The position numbers were made by a program, and so were the translations under genes. Source: Clostridia bacterium (GTDB lineage Bacteria; Bacillota; Clostridia; Oscillospirales; Acutalibacteraceae). Taken from it: a DNA stretch of 32,145 nt. The stretch spans positions 1 to 32,145 of the forward strand of contig JAGAMO010000025.1 of NCBI GenBank assembly GCA_017624675.1, in the 5' to 3' direction. Below are positions 1 to 7,924 of the stretch, one piece after another. The notes under the pieces were generated by a model. The model ran no database searches and was not told the origin of the DNA. It was given only the letters and a program-made list of their open reading frames with translations. Every line of letters begins with the position of its first letter. Positions within the stretch are counted from its first letter, which is position 1.

Positions 1-29
1 CTCTGCTCTACCGACTGAGCTACAGAGGC
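1..29 (-). tRNA. 5' part of a tRNA cut by the window edge
   Basis: Read on the minus strand, this is the 5' acceptor strand (GCCTCTG), the TA linker and the D arm (GCTC ... GAGC) of a tRNA. The anticodon lies outside the window, so the isotype cannot be read. It is the downstream member of a cluster with the Asp and Val tRNAs, spaced only a few bases apart and probably cotranscribed from the promoter at 247-275. Confidence 0.85.
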
Positions 30-34
30 AAATG

Positions 35-111
35 TGGCGACCTGGATGGGGCTCGAACCCACGACCTCTAGCGTGACAGGCTAGCGTTCTAACCAACTGA
101 ACTACCAGGCC
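35..111 (-). tRNA. tRNA-Asp (GTC)
   Basis: Minus-strand cloverleaf. The acceptor GGCCTGG pairs with CCAGGTC (one G-U), followed by discriminator G and an encoded CCA. The anticodon arm CTAGC/GCTAG encloses the loop CTGTCAC, which gives anticodon GTC (Asp). The T arm reads GTGGG-TTCGAGC-CCCAT. The encoded CCA at 35-37 fits Firmicutes tRNA genes. Confidence 0.97.
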
Positions 112-114
112 ATG

Positions 115-190
115 TGGTGGGAACAACAGGGCTCGAACCTGTGACCCTCTGCTTGTAAGGCAGATGCTCTCCCAGCTGAGCTATGCTCCC
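115..190 (-). tRNA. tRNA-Val (TAC)
   Basis: Minus-strand cloverleaf. The acceptor GGGAGCA pairs with TGTTCCC (one wobble), followed by discriminator A and an encoded CCA at 115-117. The anticodon arm CTGC/GCAG encloses the loop CTTACAA, which gives anticodon TAC (Val). It is the promoter-proximal member of the three-tRNA cluster, about 57 bp from the -10 box. Confidence 0.97.
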
Positions 191-246
191 ACAATGCTGG
201 CTTGCGCTGGCGTGCTAACTGTTACCACTCACCGGCGACGAACACT

Positions 247-275
247 ATAATAACACAAGTGTTAATCTTTGTCAA
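247..275 (-). promoter_or_regulatory. Housekeeping promoter of the tRNA cluster
   Basis: On the minus strand a perfect -35 TTGACA (270-275) is followed by exactly 17 bp and a -10 TATTAT (247-252). Its strength suits stable RNA expression. It lies just downstream of the germination operon, with no clear terminator between. Confidence 0.85.
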
Positions 276-342
276 GCACTTTTTTTAATTTTTTTATTTC
301 TTTTTCAACTTTGCTCTAATACTAGTTTATTAACCCTTATTC

Positions 343-1212
343 TCATTTATTACCAAACCTGATTTTTGCGTTTTCAAGGGCATAAAACACCGTTTTCAAA
401 CAAACGGTAATTTTAACTATCGAGGTTGTAAAATACATAAAATAAACAAATCCGTCAAGGCGGGTGAAAAGTCTGCCGACTGTAACCGTTTCTGCCGTAC
501 TGCTAAACGGAAAGTCGAAATTTCCACTAAGCTTTGCGCCAAAAAGCAAAATGGGTGCCAAAATGCAAAGTGACAGCAAAACTCCACCAATAAGCACTCC
601 AATATTTGCCTCTTCGCCTCCCGATTTCCCAAAACCCATTTTTAGAAACGCCGCTAAAACAACACTTTGCAAAACGGGATTTATAAGATAAACCCCAAAT
701 TGTGGCAGAAAACTATTTAAATCGGGCAGACGGAAAATATAAATATTTCGCAAATTATATTTATCCATCGGTGCGATAAAGAAAAACAATATAACTATCA
801 AAACCAATACAAAGGACACAAGGGAGAACTTAAACACCGTTTCAAATGACTTTAAAGCAAAATAAACCGCCACAACCGTAAAAGCCAAAACAACAAAAAA
901 AGCAGAACTTTCTGGCAAGATTATTAGGTTTGCAAAATTTACAATATCTTTAAAAGCCTCTGCCCCAACGAACAAGGCGCCCACAGCCACAAAAGGCAAA
1001 CAAATGGCAGACAAAATTTTGGGGAATTTGATTTTATCAAGCAAAAAACTGACAGACAAGTAAAAAACAACAAGTGCCAAAAGAGCAATTAAATATGCGC
1101 TAAACCCAAACTCATCAGTGCCTGTTAAAGGAAAAATTAAAGCACCGTTTCCCAAAATATAAAGTGATGAAAGTCCTATTATATGAGGAGAAAAATTTTT
1201 GGTATTATTCAT
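343..1212 (-). CDS. GerAB-family germinant receptor permease subunit, C-terminally short
   Basis: 289-residue integral membrane protein with about 8 predicted helices (roughly residues 9-30, 37-58, 66-87, 103-120, 127-148, 168-192, 203-228, 254-279). The opening Ser-Pro-His plus a glycine-containing first helix, and the overall pattern, match the GerAB/GerKB spore germination permeases of the APC superfamily, which act in the spore inner membrane with A and C subunits to sense small germinants. Family members are usually about 360 residues with 10 helices, so this one appears to lack the last two. AAAGGTGA precedes the ATG, and the gene overlaps the upstream C-subunit gene by 8 bp, so it is the last gene of an A-C-B operon. 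Family call is by recognition. Confidence 0.85.
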   Translation of the reverse strand: MNNTKNFSPHIIGLSSLYILGNGALIFPLTGTDEFGFSAYLIALLALVVFYLSVSFLLDKIKFPKILSAICLPFVAVGALFVGAEAFKDIVNFANLIILPESSAFFVVLAFTVVAVYFALKSFETVFKFSLVSFVLVLIVILFFFIAPMDKYNLRNIYIFRLPDLNSFLPQFGVYLINPVLQSVVLAAFLKMGFGKSGGEEANIGVLIGGVLLSLCILAPILLFGAKLSGNFDFPFSSTAETVTVGRLFTRLDGFVYFMYFTTSIVKITVCLKTVFYALENAKIRFGNK

Positions 1213-2188
1213 ATATATTCACCTTTATATCCGCCCTTTTATAGAAATCTTCATAATTATCCTTAATTTTCTTCCAAATCTTAGGCTCTTTTTGCCTTAT
1301 AACATTTCCCAAAGCACAAACATCGTAACCCTTTAAAAAGTTTTCTATCTCGGCTTTTAGAATTTCCTTGTTGTTCTGTTTTTTTAAACGAAGACTTAAA
1401 TTTATTTTTAAATTTTCCTTTAATTTAAAATCATAGGTAACAGCCGAATAATCCACCTTAAATTTTTCGTTTTCAAGTGTAAATTCACCCTTTGTAAAGG
1501 AATCACGGGCAAGGCAAAAAAGTGGTATTTCTTTATTTTCCAAAACTCTCACTTGGCAATTGTCCTTAAAAACACCAAGCCCTTTTACAAGTGGTTTTTC
1601 ATCTTCTATGCCGACAAAGGGTAAATAATAGGTCTTCATTTCTTCAAATTTTAAGGAATTCACTTCATACAGTCGGTTGTTAAAAGCAGTCCCCTTTTCC
1701 TCCTCGCTGACTTCCAGCATACTCATAATATCGTAGCCCACCGCCACCGAAGAGAGTGGTTTCACATTCAAAAGTTCAGAAGCCGACTTAGTGTATACTA
1801 GCATTATTGCAATATTAATTTCGCCGTTATCATTTAAAAAAGAAAATACTTTTTCCGTTTGAGTGGGGTTAAGATCTGAGCCCATAACCGCCACCGCACC
1901 GTGACCCAAAGACAAAGGCTGTGTTACTTGGGAAATTATATCGCCAAGGGCTTCTTCGACAGTTTCTCCAACACCCGAAAAGAGTTTGTTTTCCTTATCC
2001 TCTTTCAAATCGTCGGAATTTATAACTATTGCCTCTATCGTCATTTTTATCTTTTCTCCATCGCTGTCAAAACCCAAAGCCGAGACAATATATTCCTGTT
2101 TGTCGGAGGCAATAGTCTCCTTTACCGAGCAACCGCACAAAAGCACAATATTTAAGACAACAAGAACAAGACTTAAAAACTTTCTCAT
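1205..2188 (-). CDS. Ger(x)C-family germination lipoprotein
   Basis: 327 residues. The N-terminus (MRKFLSLVLVVLNIVLLCGC) is a lipoprotein signal with a lipobox LLCGC, so Cys20 should be lipidated and the mature protein anchored on the outer face of the spore inner membrane. The rest is soluble and mixed alpha/beta, consistent with the GerAC/Ger(x)C family, the C subunit of the germinant receptor. It is somewhat shorter than the usual 370-400 residues. Its ATG overlaps the stop of the A-subunit gene (ATGA, 2185-2188) and its end overlaps the B-subunit start, indicating a translationally coupled operon. Confidence 0.9.
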   Translation of the reverse strand: MRKFLSLVLVVLNIVLLCGCSVKETIASDKQEYIVSALGFDSDGEKIKMTIEAIVINSDDLKEDKENKLFSGVGETVEEALGDIISQVTQPLSLGHGAVAVMGSDLNPTQTEKVFSFLNDNGEINIAIMLVYTKSASELLNVKPLSSVAVGYDIMSMLEVSEEEKGTAFNNRLYEVNSLKFEEMKTYYLPFVGIEDEKPLVKGLGVFKDNCQVRVLENKEIPLFCLARDSFTKGEFTLENEKFKVDYSAVTYDFKLKENLKINLSLRLKKQNNKEILKAEIENFLKGYDVCALGNVIRQKEPKIWKKIKDNYEDFYKRADIKVNIYE

Positions 2189-3672
2189 TTTTCTTTTCTG
2201 CTCCTTATAATGTTGTGATTAAAGGCTGGTCTTTTCATCATATCTCGCCAAGAGGCACGCCAAAAAGTATCTTTAAGGCTTTGGAAATCGGCTCTTTTTA
2301 GCGAAATGGTGTAATCAACACCAAAGGACTCAAGCGACAATATATGAATTATCGTGATGGAAACACCCACAAAAAATCCCCAAAGACCTAAAACAGCGCT
2401 TAAAAAGACATATAAAAGCCTTAAATAAAAAACCGCTCCCCTCAGTCTTGGAATCATAAGTCCCGCAATACCGCTTAGGGCTATCACTATAAGCATGGGT
2501 GTGCTGATGATTCTTGCCTCTACCGCCGCTTGACCCACAACCAAGCCACCCACAATGCTAAGCGCGTGACCCAACGACTGCGGCATTCTAACTCCCGTTT
2601 CCTTTAAAATTTCGAATACGAAAATCATAATAAGACACTCAGTAAGGGGTGCAAAGGGCACACCTCCCCTAAGGCTCGACACCGAAACTGCCAAGGCGGT
2701 TGGCAAAAGCTCACGATGAAAAGAGGAAAGTGCTATGAAAATTGCAGGAATGCTAACAGCCAAGAAAAAAGAGAAAAAACGCAAAATCCTACCCACCGAG
2801 GAAACCAAGAAATTTAGATAATAATCCTCGTCCGACTGAAAATTTTCAGAAAAAAGAAAGGGCAAGGTTAAAACAACGGGTGTTCCGTTAACAACCACCG
2901 CAATTCTACCCTCAAGTAGCTTTGCCGCCACAACATCGGGTCTTTCGGTGCTGCCTGTGGTCTTAAAAACAGAATATTTACTGTCACGGATATTCTCGGC
3001 AATATAGTTGGTATCTAAAATTCCGTCAATGTTAATTTTAGAGATTTTTTCTTTTAGTTTTCTGACGGTTTTGGGGTTTGCAAGACTTTCTAAATAGCAA
3101 ATAAAAATCATTGTATTACTGCGTTTTCCAACCCTCATAACCTCACAGCAAAGGTCGGGCGTTTGCAGTTTTCGACGAATAAGTGCAATATTCGAAAGTC
3201 CGTTTTCAACAAAGCCTTCGCGAGGTCCCTGCAAAACCCTTTCATCCTGAGGCTCGTTAATTCCACGCATACTAAAGCCTTTTGTGTCAACCGCAAGAGC
3301 CTCTTTACTTTTATCAATAAGCAGAATAGTTTCGCCAAACATTATGCCGTTTAAAATGTCTGAAACCTTTGTTTGTTTTTTTATATCCCTTGCAAATAAA
3401 ATTTGGGTTTCAATAAAATCGGCTAAAGTGGGGCTGTCGTTTTGACGGTCGACCGTTATGAGCGATTTTATAATTCCCTCGTTTAGTTGGTTTGAGTCGA
3501 CCATACCGTCAAAATACATAATGGCACAGTCAAAACTGACAGTATTTCTAACCTTTACTCGCTTAACCCTTAAAATTGCCTCTTTCTTAAAAATGTTTTT
3601 AAAAAGGGCAATATCCTTTTCCAGGTCACCCGACAATGTAATATTTTCTAATTCTTTTACCGTAGCGTACAT
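2185..3672 (-). CDS. GerA-family germinant receptor A subunit
   Basis: 495 residues from the chosen start. A large soluble N-terminal region is followed by a membrane domain with about five helices around the SIPAIFIALSSFHRELLPT segment typical of GerAA/SpoVAF proteins, and a cytoplasmic tail. It is the A subunit of a nutrient receptor for spore germination. The open frame extends 25 codons further upstream to 3747, but that start lacks a ribosome binding site, whereas AGGTGA stands 4 bases before the ATG at 3672. It is first in the A-C-B operon. A sigma-G-like promoter candidate lies at 3688-3716, overlapping the divergent cysK promoter. Confidence 0.93.
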   Translation of the reverse strand: MYATVKELENITLSGDLEKDIALFKNIFKKEAILRVKRVKVRNTVSFDCAIMYFDGMVDSNQLNEGIIKSLITVDRQNDSPTLADFIETQILFARDIKKQTKVSDILNGIMFGETILLIDKSKEALAVDTKGFSMRGINEPQDERVLQGPREGFVENGLSNIALIRRKLQTPDLCCEVMRVGKRSNTMIFICYLESLANPKTVRKLKEKISKINIDGILDTNYIAENIRDSKYSVFKTTGSTERPDVVAAKLLEGRIAVVVNGTPVVLTLPFLFSENFQSDEDYYLNFLVSSVGRILRFFSFFLAVSIPAIFIALSSFHRELLPTALAVSVSSLRGGVPFAPLTECLIMIFVFEILKETGVRMPQSLGHALSIVGGLVVGQAAVEARIISTPMLIVIALSGIAGLMIPRLRGAVFYLRLLYVFLSAVLGLWGFFVGVSITIIHILSLESFGVDYTISLKRADFQSLKDTFWRASWRDMMKRPAFNHNIIRSRKEK

Positions 3673-3687
3673 CTTATCACCTAAATC

Positions 3688-3716
3688 TATTATGACCGCA
3701 AGTAAGCCAAGTATTG
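3688..3716 (-). promoter_or_regulatory. Candidate sigma-G-type promoter for the ger operon
   Basis: On the minus strand, CATAATA (3688-3694) matches the forespore sigma-G -10 pattern CATNNTA. A CAATA (3712-3716) stands 17 bp upstream, one base from the GAATA-like -35. A start 7 bases downstream gives a very short leader ending in the AGGTGA ribosome binding site. Known gerA-type operons use sigma-G, which supports the call. The match is short and could be chance. Confidence 0.4.
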
Positions 3717-3741
3717 ATTTTTTAACGATTTGCAGTATAAT
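3714..3741 (+). promoter_or_regulatory. Promoter of cysK
   Basis: -35 TTGATT (3714-3719), 16-bp spacer, perfect -10 TATAAT (3736-3741). Transcription would start near 3748, leaving a leader of about 17 bases with AAAGG just upstream of the start codon. There is no room for a T-box or S-box leader. Confidence 0.7.
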
Positions 3742-3764
3742 AATCATAGAAAGGTTTTGATAAA

Positions 3765-4685
3765 ATGATTTATAATTCGGTTTTAGAATTAGTGGGAAAC
3801 ACTCCCCTTTTAAGACTTAATAATATTGAAAAAGAATTGGGACTCAAGGCTAAGCTTTTGGCAAAGCTTGAATTCTTAAACCCCGCAGGAAGCGTTAAGG
3901 ACAGAGTGGGTCTTGCCCTTATTGAAGAGGCTGAGAAAAAGGGTCTTTTAAATAAAGATTCGGTAATAATCGAGCCTACCTCTGGCAACACAGGAATAGG
4001 TCTTGCAATGGCGGCGGCGGTTAAGGGATATAAAGCGATAATCGTTATGCCCGAAACTATGTCAGAAGAACGCAAGAAATTAATGATTGCCCACGGTGCC
4101 GAGTTGGTTTTAACCGACGGCAAAAAAGGTATGTCGGGTGCCATTGAAAAGGCTGAAGAGTTAGCCAAGGAAATTCCAAACAGCTTTATTCCCGACCAAT
4201 TTTCTAACCCCGACAATGCTTTGGCACACTATAAAACCACCGGCCCCGAAATCTTGAAGGACACAAAGGGCGAAGTTGACATTTTTGTTGCGGGAATAGG
4301 CACAGGCGGAACAATTACAGGCACGGGCAAGTTCTTGAAAGAGAATATCGAAAACATTAAAATTGTCGGTGCAGAGCCTTTGTCCTCCCCCGTTTTAACT
4401 AAAGGCACATCGGGCGCTCACAAAATTCAGGGTATCGGTGCGGGATTTGTTCCAAAAGTGTTAGACCAAGAAGTTTTGGATGAGGTTATTACTGTCAGCG
4501 ACGAAGACGCAATTTCCACCGCACGAGAATTCGGAAAACTTGAGGGCTTTTTAATCGGCATTTCGGGCGGCGCCGCTCTTCACTCGGCAATAGAACTCGG
4601 CAAACGAAAAGAGAACGAAGGCAAAACCATTGTCCTCGTCCTCCCCGATAACGGAAGCCGTTATTTATCATCTGATTTATATTAA
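3765..4685 (+). CDS. cysK: Cysteine synthase A (O-acetylserine sulfhydrylase)
   Basis: 306-residue PLP enzyme that makes L-cysteine from O-acetylserine and sulfide in the cytoplasm. The PLP lysine is K45 in PAGSVKDR. The substrate-binding loop TSGNTG is at 72-77 and the phosphate-binding GTGGT at 179-183. The length is normal for CysK. The GAG(N)-containing C-terminus resembles CysK rather than the longer cystathionine beta-synthases. It is monocistronic: its own promoter upstream and a strong hairpin terminator right after the stop. Confidence 0.96.
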   Translation: MIYNSVLELVGNTPLLRLNNIEKELGLKAKLLAKLEFLNPAGSVKDRVGLALIEEAEKKGLLNKDSVIIEPTSGNTGIGLAMAAAVKGYKAIIVMPETMSEERKKLMIAHGAELVLTDGKKGMSGAIEKAEELAKEIPNSFIPDQFSNPDNALAHYKTTGPEILKDTKGEVDIFVAGIGTGGTITGTGKFLKENIENIKIVGAEPLSSPVLTKGTSGAHKIQGIGAGFVPKVLDQEVLDEVITVSDEDAISTAREFGKLEGFLIGISGGAALHSAIELGKRKENEGKTIVLVLPDNGSRYLSSDLY

Positions 4686-4690
4686 AACAA

Positions 4691-4718
4691 AACAACCGCT
4701 AAAAGCGGTTGTTTTTTT
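4691..4718. terminator. Bidirectional intrinsic terminator
   Basis: A 10-bp stem (AACAACCGCT pairing with AGCGGTTGTT, loop AAA) is flanked by T7 on the right and A-rich sequence on the left. It serves the convergent cysK (+) and the small leftward gene ending at 4717. Confidence 0.9.
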
Positions 4719-4995
4719 ATTTCTTATTTGCTCTTTCAAGCCATACAAAACCAACATCTAAAGCGTCAAAAAAGCTGTCCTTAGTGGTTTCTTTCATAAT
4801 CCTATCCTTCTCAGGAAGCTCAGTATCGCTCTTCATTAAAATAACCTTAACCTTTTGGGGGATTTCTCCGCCATCGGTTTTGGTGGTTGATAAAACCTCA
4901 AACTTTACAACCTGAGCTTCAGACATATCGCCATAATAAATCTCGTTACCCTTTCTAACCAAGGGCAACTCCTTATAAGTTAAAAAATCAGCCAT
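4717..4995 (-). CDS. Small conserved-looking hypothetical protein
   Basis: 92 residues, charged and soluble, with no signal peptide or membrane segment. I do not recognise the family. The opening MADFLTYKELPLVRKGNEIYYG suggests a compact beta-rich fold. It is likely a real gene: AGGAG lies 9 bases before the ATG, a consensus promoter precedes it (5025-5053), and it ends at a shared terminator. It is divergent from glyS, with the two promoters placed back to back. Function unknown. Confidence 0.8.
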   Translation of the reverse strand: MADFLTYKELPLVRKGNEIYYGDMSEAQVVKFEVLSTTKTDGGEIPQKVKVILMKSDTELPEKDRIMKETTKDSFFDALDVGFVWLERANKK

Positions 4996-5024
4996 TAAAA
5001 TTACTCCTAAATATTAATATAATT

Positions 5025-5053
5025 AGTATAAACTAAACAAATTCATATGTCAA
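5025..5053 (-). promoter_or_regulatory. Promoter of the 92-residue hypothetical gene
   Basis: Minus strand: perfect -35 TTGACA (5048-5053), 17-bp spacer, -10 TATACT (5025-5030). It is nearly consensus for the housekeeping sigma factor. Confidence 0.85.
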
Positions 5054-5065
5054 GTCAATTCATTG

Positions 5066-5094
5066 TTGACTTTTGAGGCGTTTTTAGGTACTAT
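5066..5094 (+). promoter_or_regulatory. Promoter of glyS
   Basis: -35 TTGACT (5066-5071), 17-bp spacer, -10 TACTAT (5089-5094). The leader is only about 30 bases, so glyS here has no T-box. Confidence 0.8.
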
Positions 5095-5131
5095 ATTATT
5101 TATAATAATGATTGTAGTTTGGTGAGAAATT

Positions 5132-6523
5132 ATGAAAAATGCAGATAAGAATATGGAAACGATTGTAAGCCTTGCCAAGGGCAGAGGCTTTGTATACCCC
5201 GGAAGTGAAATTTACGGCGGCCTTGCTAACTCTTGGGACTACGGTCCTTTAGGTGTTGAGCTTAAGAATAACATCAAAAAAGCTTGGTGGAAAAAGTTCG
5301 TTCAGGAATGCCCCTATAACGTAGGTCTTGACAGTGCAATTTTAATGAACCCCGAAACTTGGGTAGCATCAGGTCACCTTGGCGGCTTCTCCGACCCTCT
5401 TATGGACTGTAAGTCCTGTAAAACCCGCCACAGAGCAGACAAACTCATTGAAGATTATGTTGCTGAAAACGGCTTGAGCGATAATCCCGCTGCTATGGAC
5501 GATACACAGATGATGGAATACATAAAGGAAAAAGGAATTGTATGTCCTCACTGCGGTTCTAAAGATTTTACCGATATCCGCAAGTTTAACCTTATGTTTA
5601 AAACCTTCCAAGGTGTAACCGAGGATAGCACATCTACCTTGTATCTCCGTCCCGAAACTGCACAGGGTATTTTCGTAAACTTTAAAAACATTGCCCGTAC
5701 CACACGCAAAAAGTTGCCCTTTGGCGTGGCTCAAATCGGTAAATCCTTCCGTAACGAAATCACACCAGGAAACTTCATTTTCCGTATTCGTGAGTTCGAA
5801 CAGATGGAGCTTGAGTTCTTCTGCAAACCCGGTACCGACCTTGAGTGGTTTGATTTCTGGCGTTCATACTGCAGAGATTGGCTCTTAAATCTTGGAATGG
5901 ACGAAGAAAGCCTCAGACTTCGTGACCACGACAAAGATGAGCTTTGCTTCTATTCAAAAGCCACCACCGACTTCGAGTTCTTGTTCCCCTTCGGTTGGGG
6001 CGAACTTTGGGGCGTGGCTGACAGAACTGACTATGACCTCACACAGCACAGCGAACATTCTGGCGAGGCTATGGAATACTTTGACCCCGAAACCAACGAG
6101 AAATATATCCCCTATGTTATTGAGCCTTCTTTGGGTGCTGACCGTGTTCTTTTGGCATTCCTTTGCAACGCTTATGATGAGGAGACCGACGATAAGGGCG
6201 ATACCCGTGTTGTAATGCATTTCCACCCCGCGCTCGCTCCCTTCAAGGCAGCAGTTCTCCCCCTCTCTAAGAAGTTATCAAACGAAGCTTTGGAGATTTA
6301 CACCGAGCTTTCTAAATACTTCCCCGTTGACTTTGACGAGACAGGCTCTATCGGTAAGCGTTACCGCCGCGAGGACGAAATCGGAACTCCTATCTGCATT
6401 ACCTTTGACTTTGATTCACTTGAAGATAAATGCGTAACCGTTCGTGACCGCGACACTATGGAGCAAAAGCGTATCCCGATTGCTGACCTTAAGGCATATA
6501 TTGAAAAAGCAATAGAGTTTTAA
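5132..6523 (+). CDS. glyS: Glycyl-tRNA synthetase, dimeric single-chain type
   Basis: 463-residue class II aminoacyl-tRNA synthetase that charges tRNA-Gly. A Cys4 zinc-type insertion is visible as CKSC near residues 91-94 and CPHC near 140-143. Class II motif 2 is in the [20 protein letters not shown] segment, following [10 protein letters not shown]. The C-terminal anticodon-binding domain covers about the last 100 residues ([16 protein letters not shown] onward). Length and order fit the alpha2 GlyRS, not the two-subunit GlyQ/GlyS enzyme. GGTGAG precedes the ATG. Its terminator hairpin overlaps the start of the next gene. Confidence 0.97.
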   Translation: MKNADKNMETIVSLAKGRGFVYPGSEIYGGLANSWDYGPLGVELKNNIKKAWWKKFVQECPYNVGLDSAILMNPETWVASGHLGGFSDPLMDCKSCKTRHRADKLIEDYVAENGLSDNPAAMDDTQMMEYIKEKGIVCPHCGSKDFTDIRKFNLMFKTFQGVTEDSTSTLYLRPETAQGIFVNFKNIARTTRKKLPFGVAQIGKSFRNEITPGNFIFRIREFEQMELEFFCKPGTDLEWFDFWRSYCRDWLLNLGMDEESLRLRDHDKDELCFYSKATTDFEFLFPFGWGELWGVADRTDYDLTQHSEHSGEAMEYFDPETNEKYIPYVIEPSLGADRVLLAFLCNAYDEETDDKGDTRVVMHFHPALAPFKAAVLPLSKKLSNEALEIYTELSKYFPVDFDETGSIGKRYRREDEIGTPICITFDFDSLEDKCVTVRDRDTMEQKRIPIADLKAYIEKAIEF

Positions 6524-6531
6524 TAATTTTG

Positions 6532-6578
6532 ACTGTGTCATACATATTTAAAGGTGATATGTGTGGCACAGTTTTTTT
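6532..6578 (+). terminator. glyS terminator hairpin that contains the next gene's start signals
   Basis: An uninterrupted 16-bp stem (6532-6547 with 6557-6572, two G-U pairs), a 9-base loop TTAAAGGTG, then T7 (6572-6578). The loop holds the AAAGG ribosome binding site of the downstream transporter gene, and its GTG start (6563-6565) is inside the 3' arm. It should terminate glyS transcripts, and in read-through RNA it would mask the start codon. Confidence 0.85.
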
Positions 6579-7546
6579 ATTTTGCAATAAATCTTTTAGG
6601 CGGACTGTCGATTTTTATTTACTCAATGGGGGTTATGACAGAAAGCCTTAAAAAACTATCAGCAGGCAAACTTGAAAAAAGCCTTAAAACCGCCACCTCA
6701 AACGATTTTAAGGGTTTTATTTGGGGCAGTGTTGTAACCGCCTTGCTTCACTCCTCCTCTGCCCTTACAGTTATGCTGGTAGGTCTTGTGAATTCTGGCC
6801 TTCTTTCCTTTGAAAACACTTTTGGTGTTATTGTCGGCTCCAATGTGGGCACAACCCTTAACGCTTGGATTATAAGCCTTACAGGGCTGAAACTAGACTT
6901 TCTAAATCCGAAATTTTGGGTGCCTATAATCTCGTTTCTAGGTCTTTTTATAAAAATTCTTTCAAAGGATGAAAGAAAGCAAAATATCGGTCTTTCGCTT
7001 ATGGGATTTTCGCTTTTAATGTATTCAATGCAGATAATGTCCGCCGCAGTTGAGGTTGTCAAAAACCTTGCTTGGTTTAAAGATTTTGTCAAAACCCTTG
7101 AAAGCCCCATAACCGCACTTTTGATTTCCTCGGTTTTTACTGGTATTATTCAGTCCTCCTCGGCAACCATAGGCATTGTTGAAACCTTGACACTTACAAA
7201 CCCCATAACCTATAAAATCGCAATTCCTTTGGTTTTAGGGGCAAATATCGGTACCTGTGTTACTGCTCTGCTTTCCTCATTTGGTGCTAACAAAGATGCT
7301 AAACGGGTGGTAATACTTCACTTTGCACTTAATATTTTAGGCTCGGTTATATGTATTGCCGTTATGTATTTAATTTCTCCTTTTAGGATTTTAGAGGGCA
7401 AAATTTCAATGTCGGGCGTGGCGCTCGTACATACACTTTTTAACATTATCAGCGGAATAATCTTTGTGCCCTTTAAAAAAGCATTGATGAACTTTTGTAT
7501 AAAAGTAACGGGAGGGCGTGGAAACCCTCCCCTACAAATCAGATGA
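6563..7546 (+). CDS. Na/Pi-cotransporter family membrane protein without PhoU domain
   Basis: 327 residues from a GTG start. It shows the duplicated Na/Pi cotransporter (PF02690) core: LLGGLSIFIYSMGVMTESLK at the N-terminus, LLHSSSALTVM near residue 70 and IIQSSSATIGIV near residue 195, the paired Gln/His-Ser-Ser-Ser motifs thought to bind ion and substrate. The usual bacterial members carry a C-terminal PhoU-like domain (about 550 residues), which is absent here. I chose the GTG at 6563 over 6554 because AAAGGTG is 6 bases upstream; later starts would lose the first helix. The last ~10 codons fall in a small inverted repeat. Phosphate as substrate is inferred from the family. Confidence 0.85.
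   Translation: MAQFFYFAINLLGGLSIFIYSMGVMTESLKKLSAGKLEKSLKTATSNDFKGFIWGSVVTALLHSSSALTVMLVGLVNSGLLSFENTFGVIVGSNVGTTLNAWIISLTGLKLDFLNPKFWVPIISFLGLFIKILSKDERKQNIGLSLMGFSLLMYSMQIMSAAVEVVKNLAWFKDFVKTLESPITALLISSVFTGIIQSSSATIGIVETLTLTNPITYKIAIPLVLGANIGTCVTALLSSFGANKDAKRVVILHFALNILGSVICIAVMYLISPFRILEGKISMSGVALVHTLFNIISGIIFVPFKKALMNFCIKVTGGRGNPPLQIR
7510..7532. repeat. Small GC-rich inverted repeat at the 3' end of the transporter gene
   Basis: GGGAGGG (7510-7516) and CCCTCCC (7525-7531) flank CGTGGAAA. The composition is far more GC-rich than its surroundings. It encodes the GRGNPP tail of the transporter. It looks like a dispersed palindromic intergenic repeat that has run into the gene, but only one copy is visible in this window. 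Confidence 0.4.
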
Positions 7547-7558
7547 AGTAATTTACAC

Positions 7559-7587
7559 TTTACAAAGCAATTCTATTTTTGTATAAT
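7559..7587 (+). promoter_or_regulatory. Promoter of the Dabb-domain gene
   Basis: -35 TTTACA (7559-7564), 17-bp spacer, perfect -10 TATAAT (7582-7587). It is followed by GGAGG 7 bases before the ATG. Confidence 0.75.
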
Positions 7588-7615
7588 TTATAATATACTA
7601 AAACGGAGGTGCGTT

Positions 7616-7918
7616 ATGGTAAAGCATATAATTTTATGGACTTTAAAGTCTGATATAAACGAACTTGAAAAAGCAAGGATTAAACAGCACATCAAAATGG
7701 CTCTCGAGGGTCTTTCAGGCAAAATTGTGGGTCTTAAAGAGATTAAGGTAAATATTAATCCGCTTGACTCTTCAAATGCCGAGATTATGCTTGACTCTCT
7801 CTTTGAAAACGAGGCTTCTCTCAAAGCCTATTCCACCCACCCCTTGCATGTTGCGGTGGCTGACAAATATGTCAGACCCTATACTGCTACCAGAACCTGT
7901 ATGGACTACATAATCTAA
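7616..7918 (+). CDS. Dabb (stress-responsive A/B barrel) domain protein
   Basis: 100 residues forming a single Dabb domain: MVKHIILWTLK at the start, a central NINPLDSSNAEIMLDSLFEN, and the SLKAYSTHPLHVAVADKYVRP segment typical of the family. These ferredoxin-like dimeric barrels are widespread; a substrate cannot be deduced. The gene has its own promoter and terminator and stands alone. The ATG is fixed by GGAGG 7 bases upstream. Confidence 0.9.
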   Translation: MVKHIILWTLKSDINELEKARIKQHIKMALEGLSGKIVGLKEIKVNINPLDSSNAEIMLDSLFENEASLKAYSTHPLHVAVADKYVRPYTATRTCMDYII

Positions 7919-7924
7919 ATAATA

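Noticed and set aside
3673-3747. 25-codon N-terminal extension of the GerA subunit
   Set aside because: The upstream ATG lacks a ribosome binding site and would overlap the divergent cysK promoter; AGGTGA supports the start at 3672.
3458-3760. 100-residue plus-strand open frame opposite gerA
   Set aside because: It is antisense to a well-supported coding region, with no ribosome binding site and composition reflecting the opposite strand.
5095-5131. T-box upstream of glyS
   Set aside because: The promoter is 37 bp from the start codon, leaving no room for Stem I or an antiterminator, and no TGGGTGGTACC motif is present.
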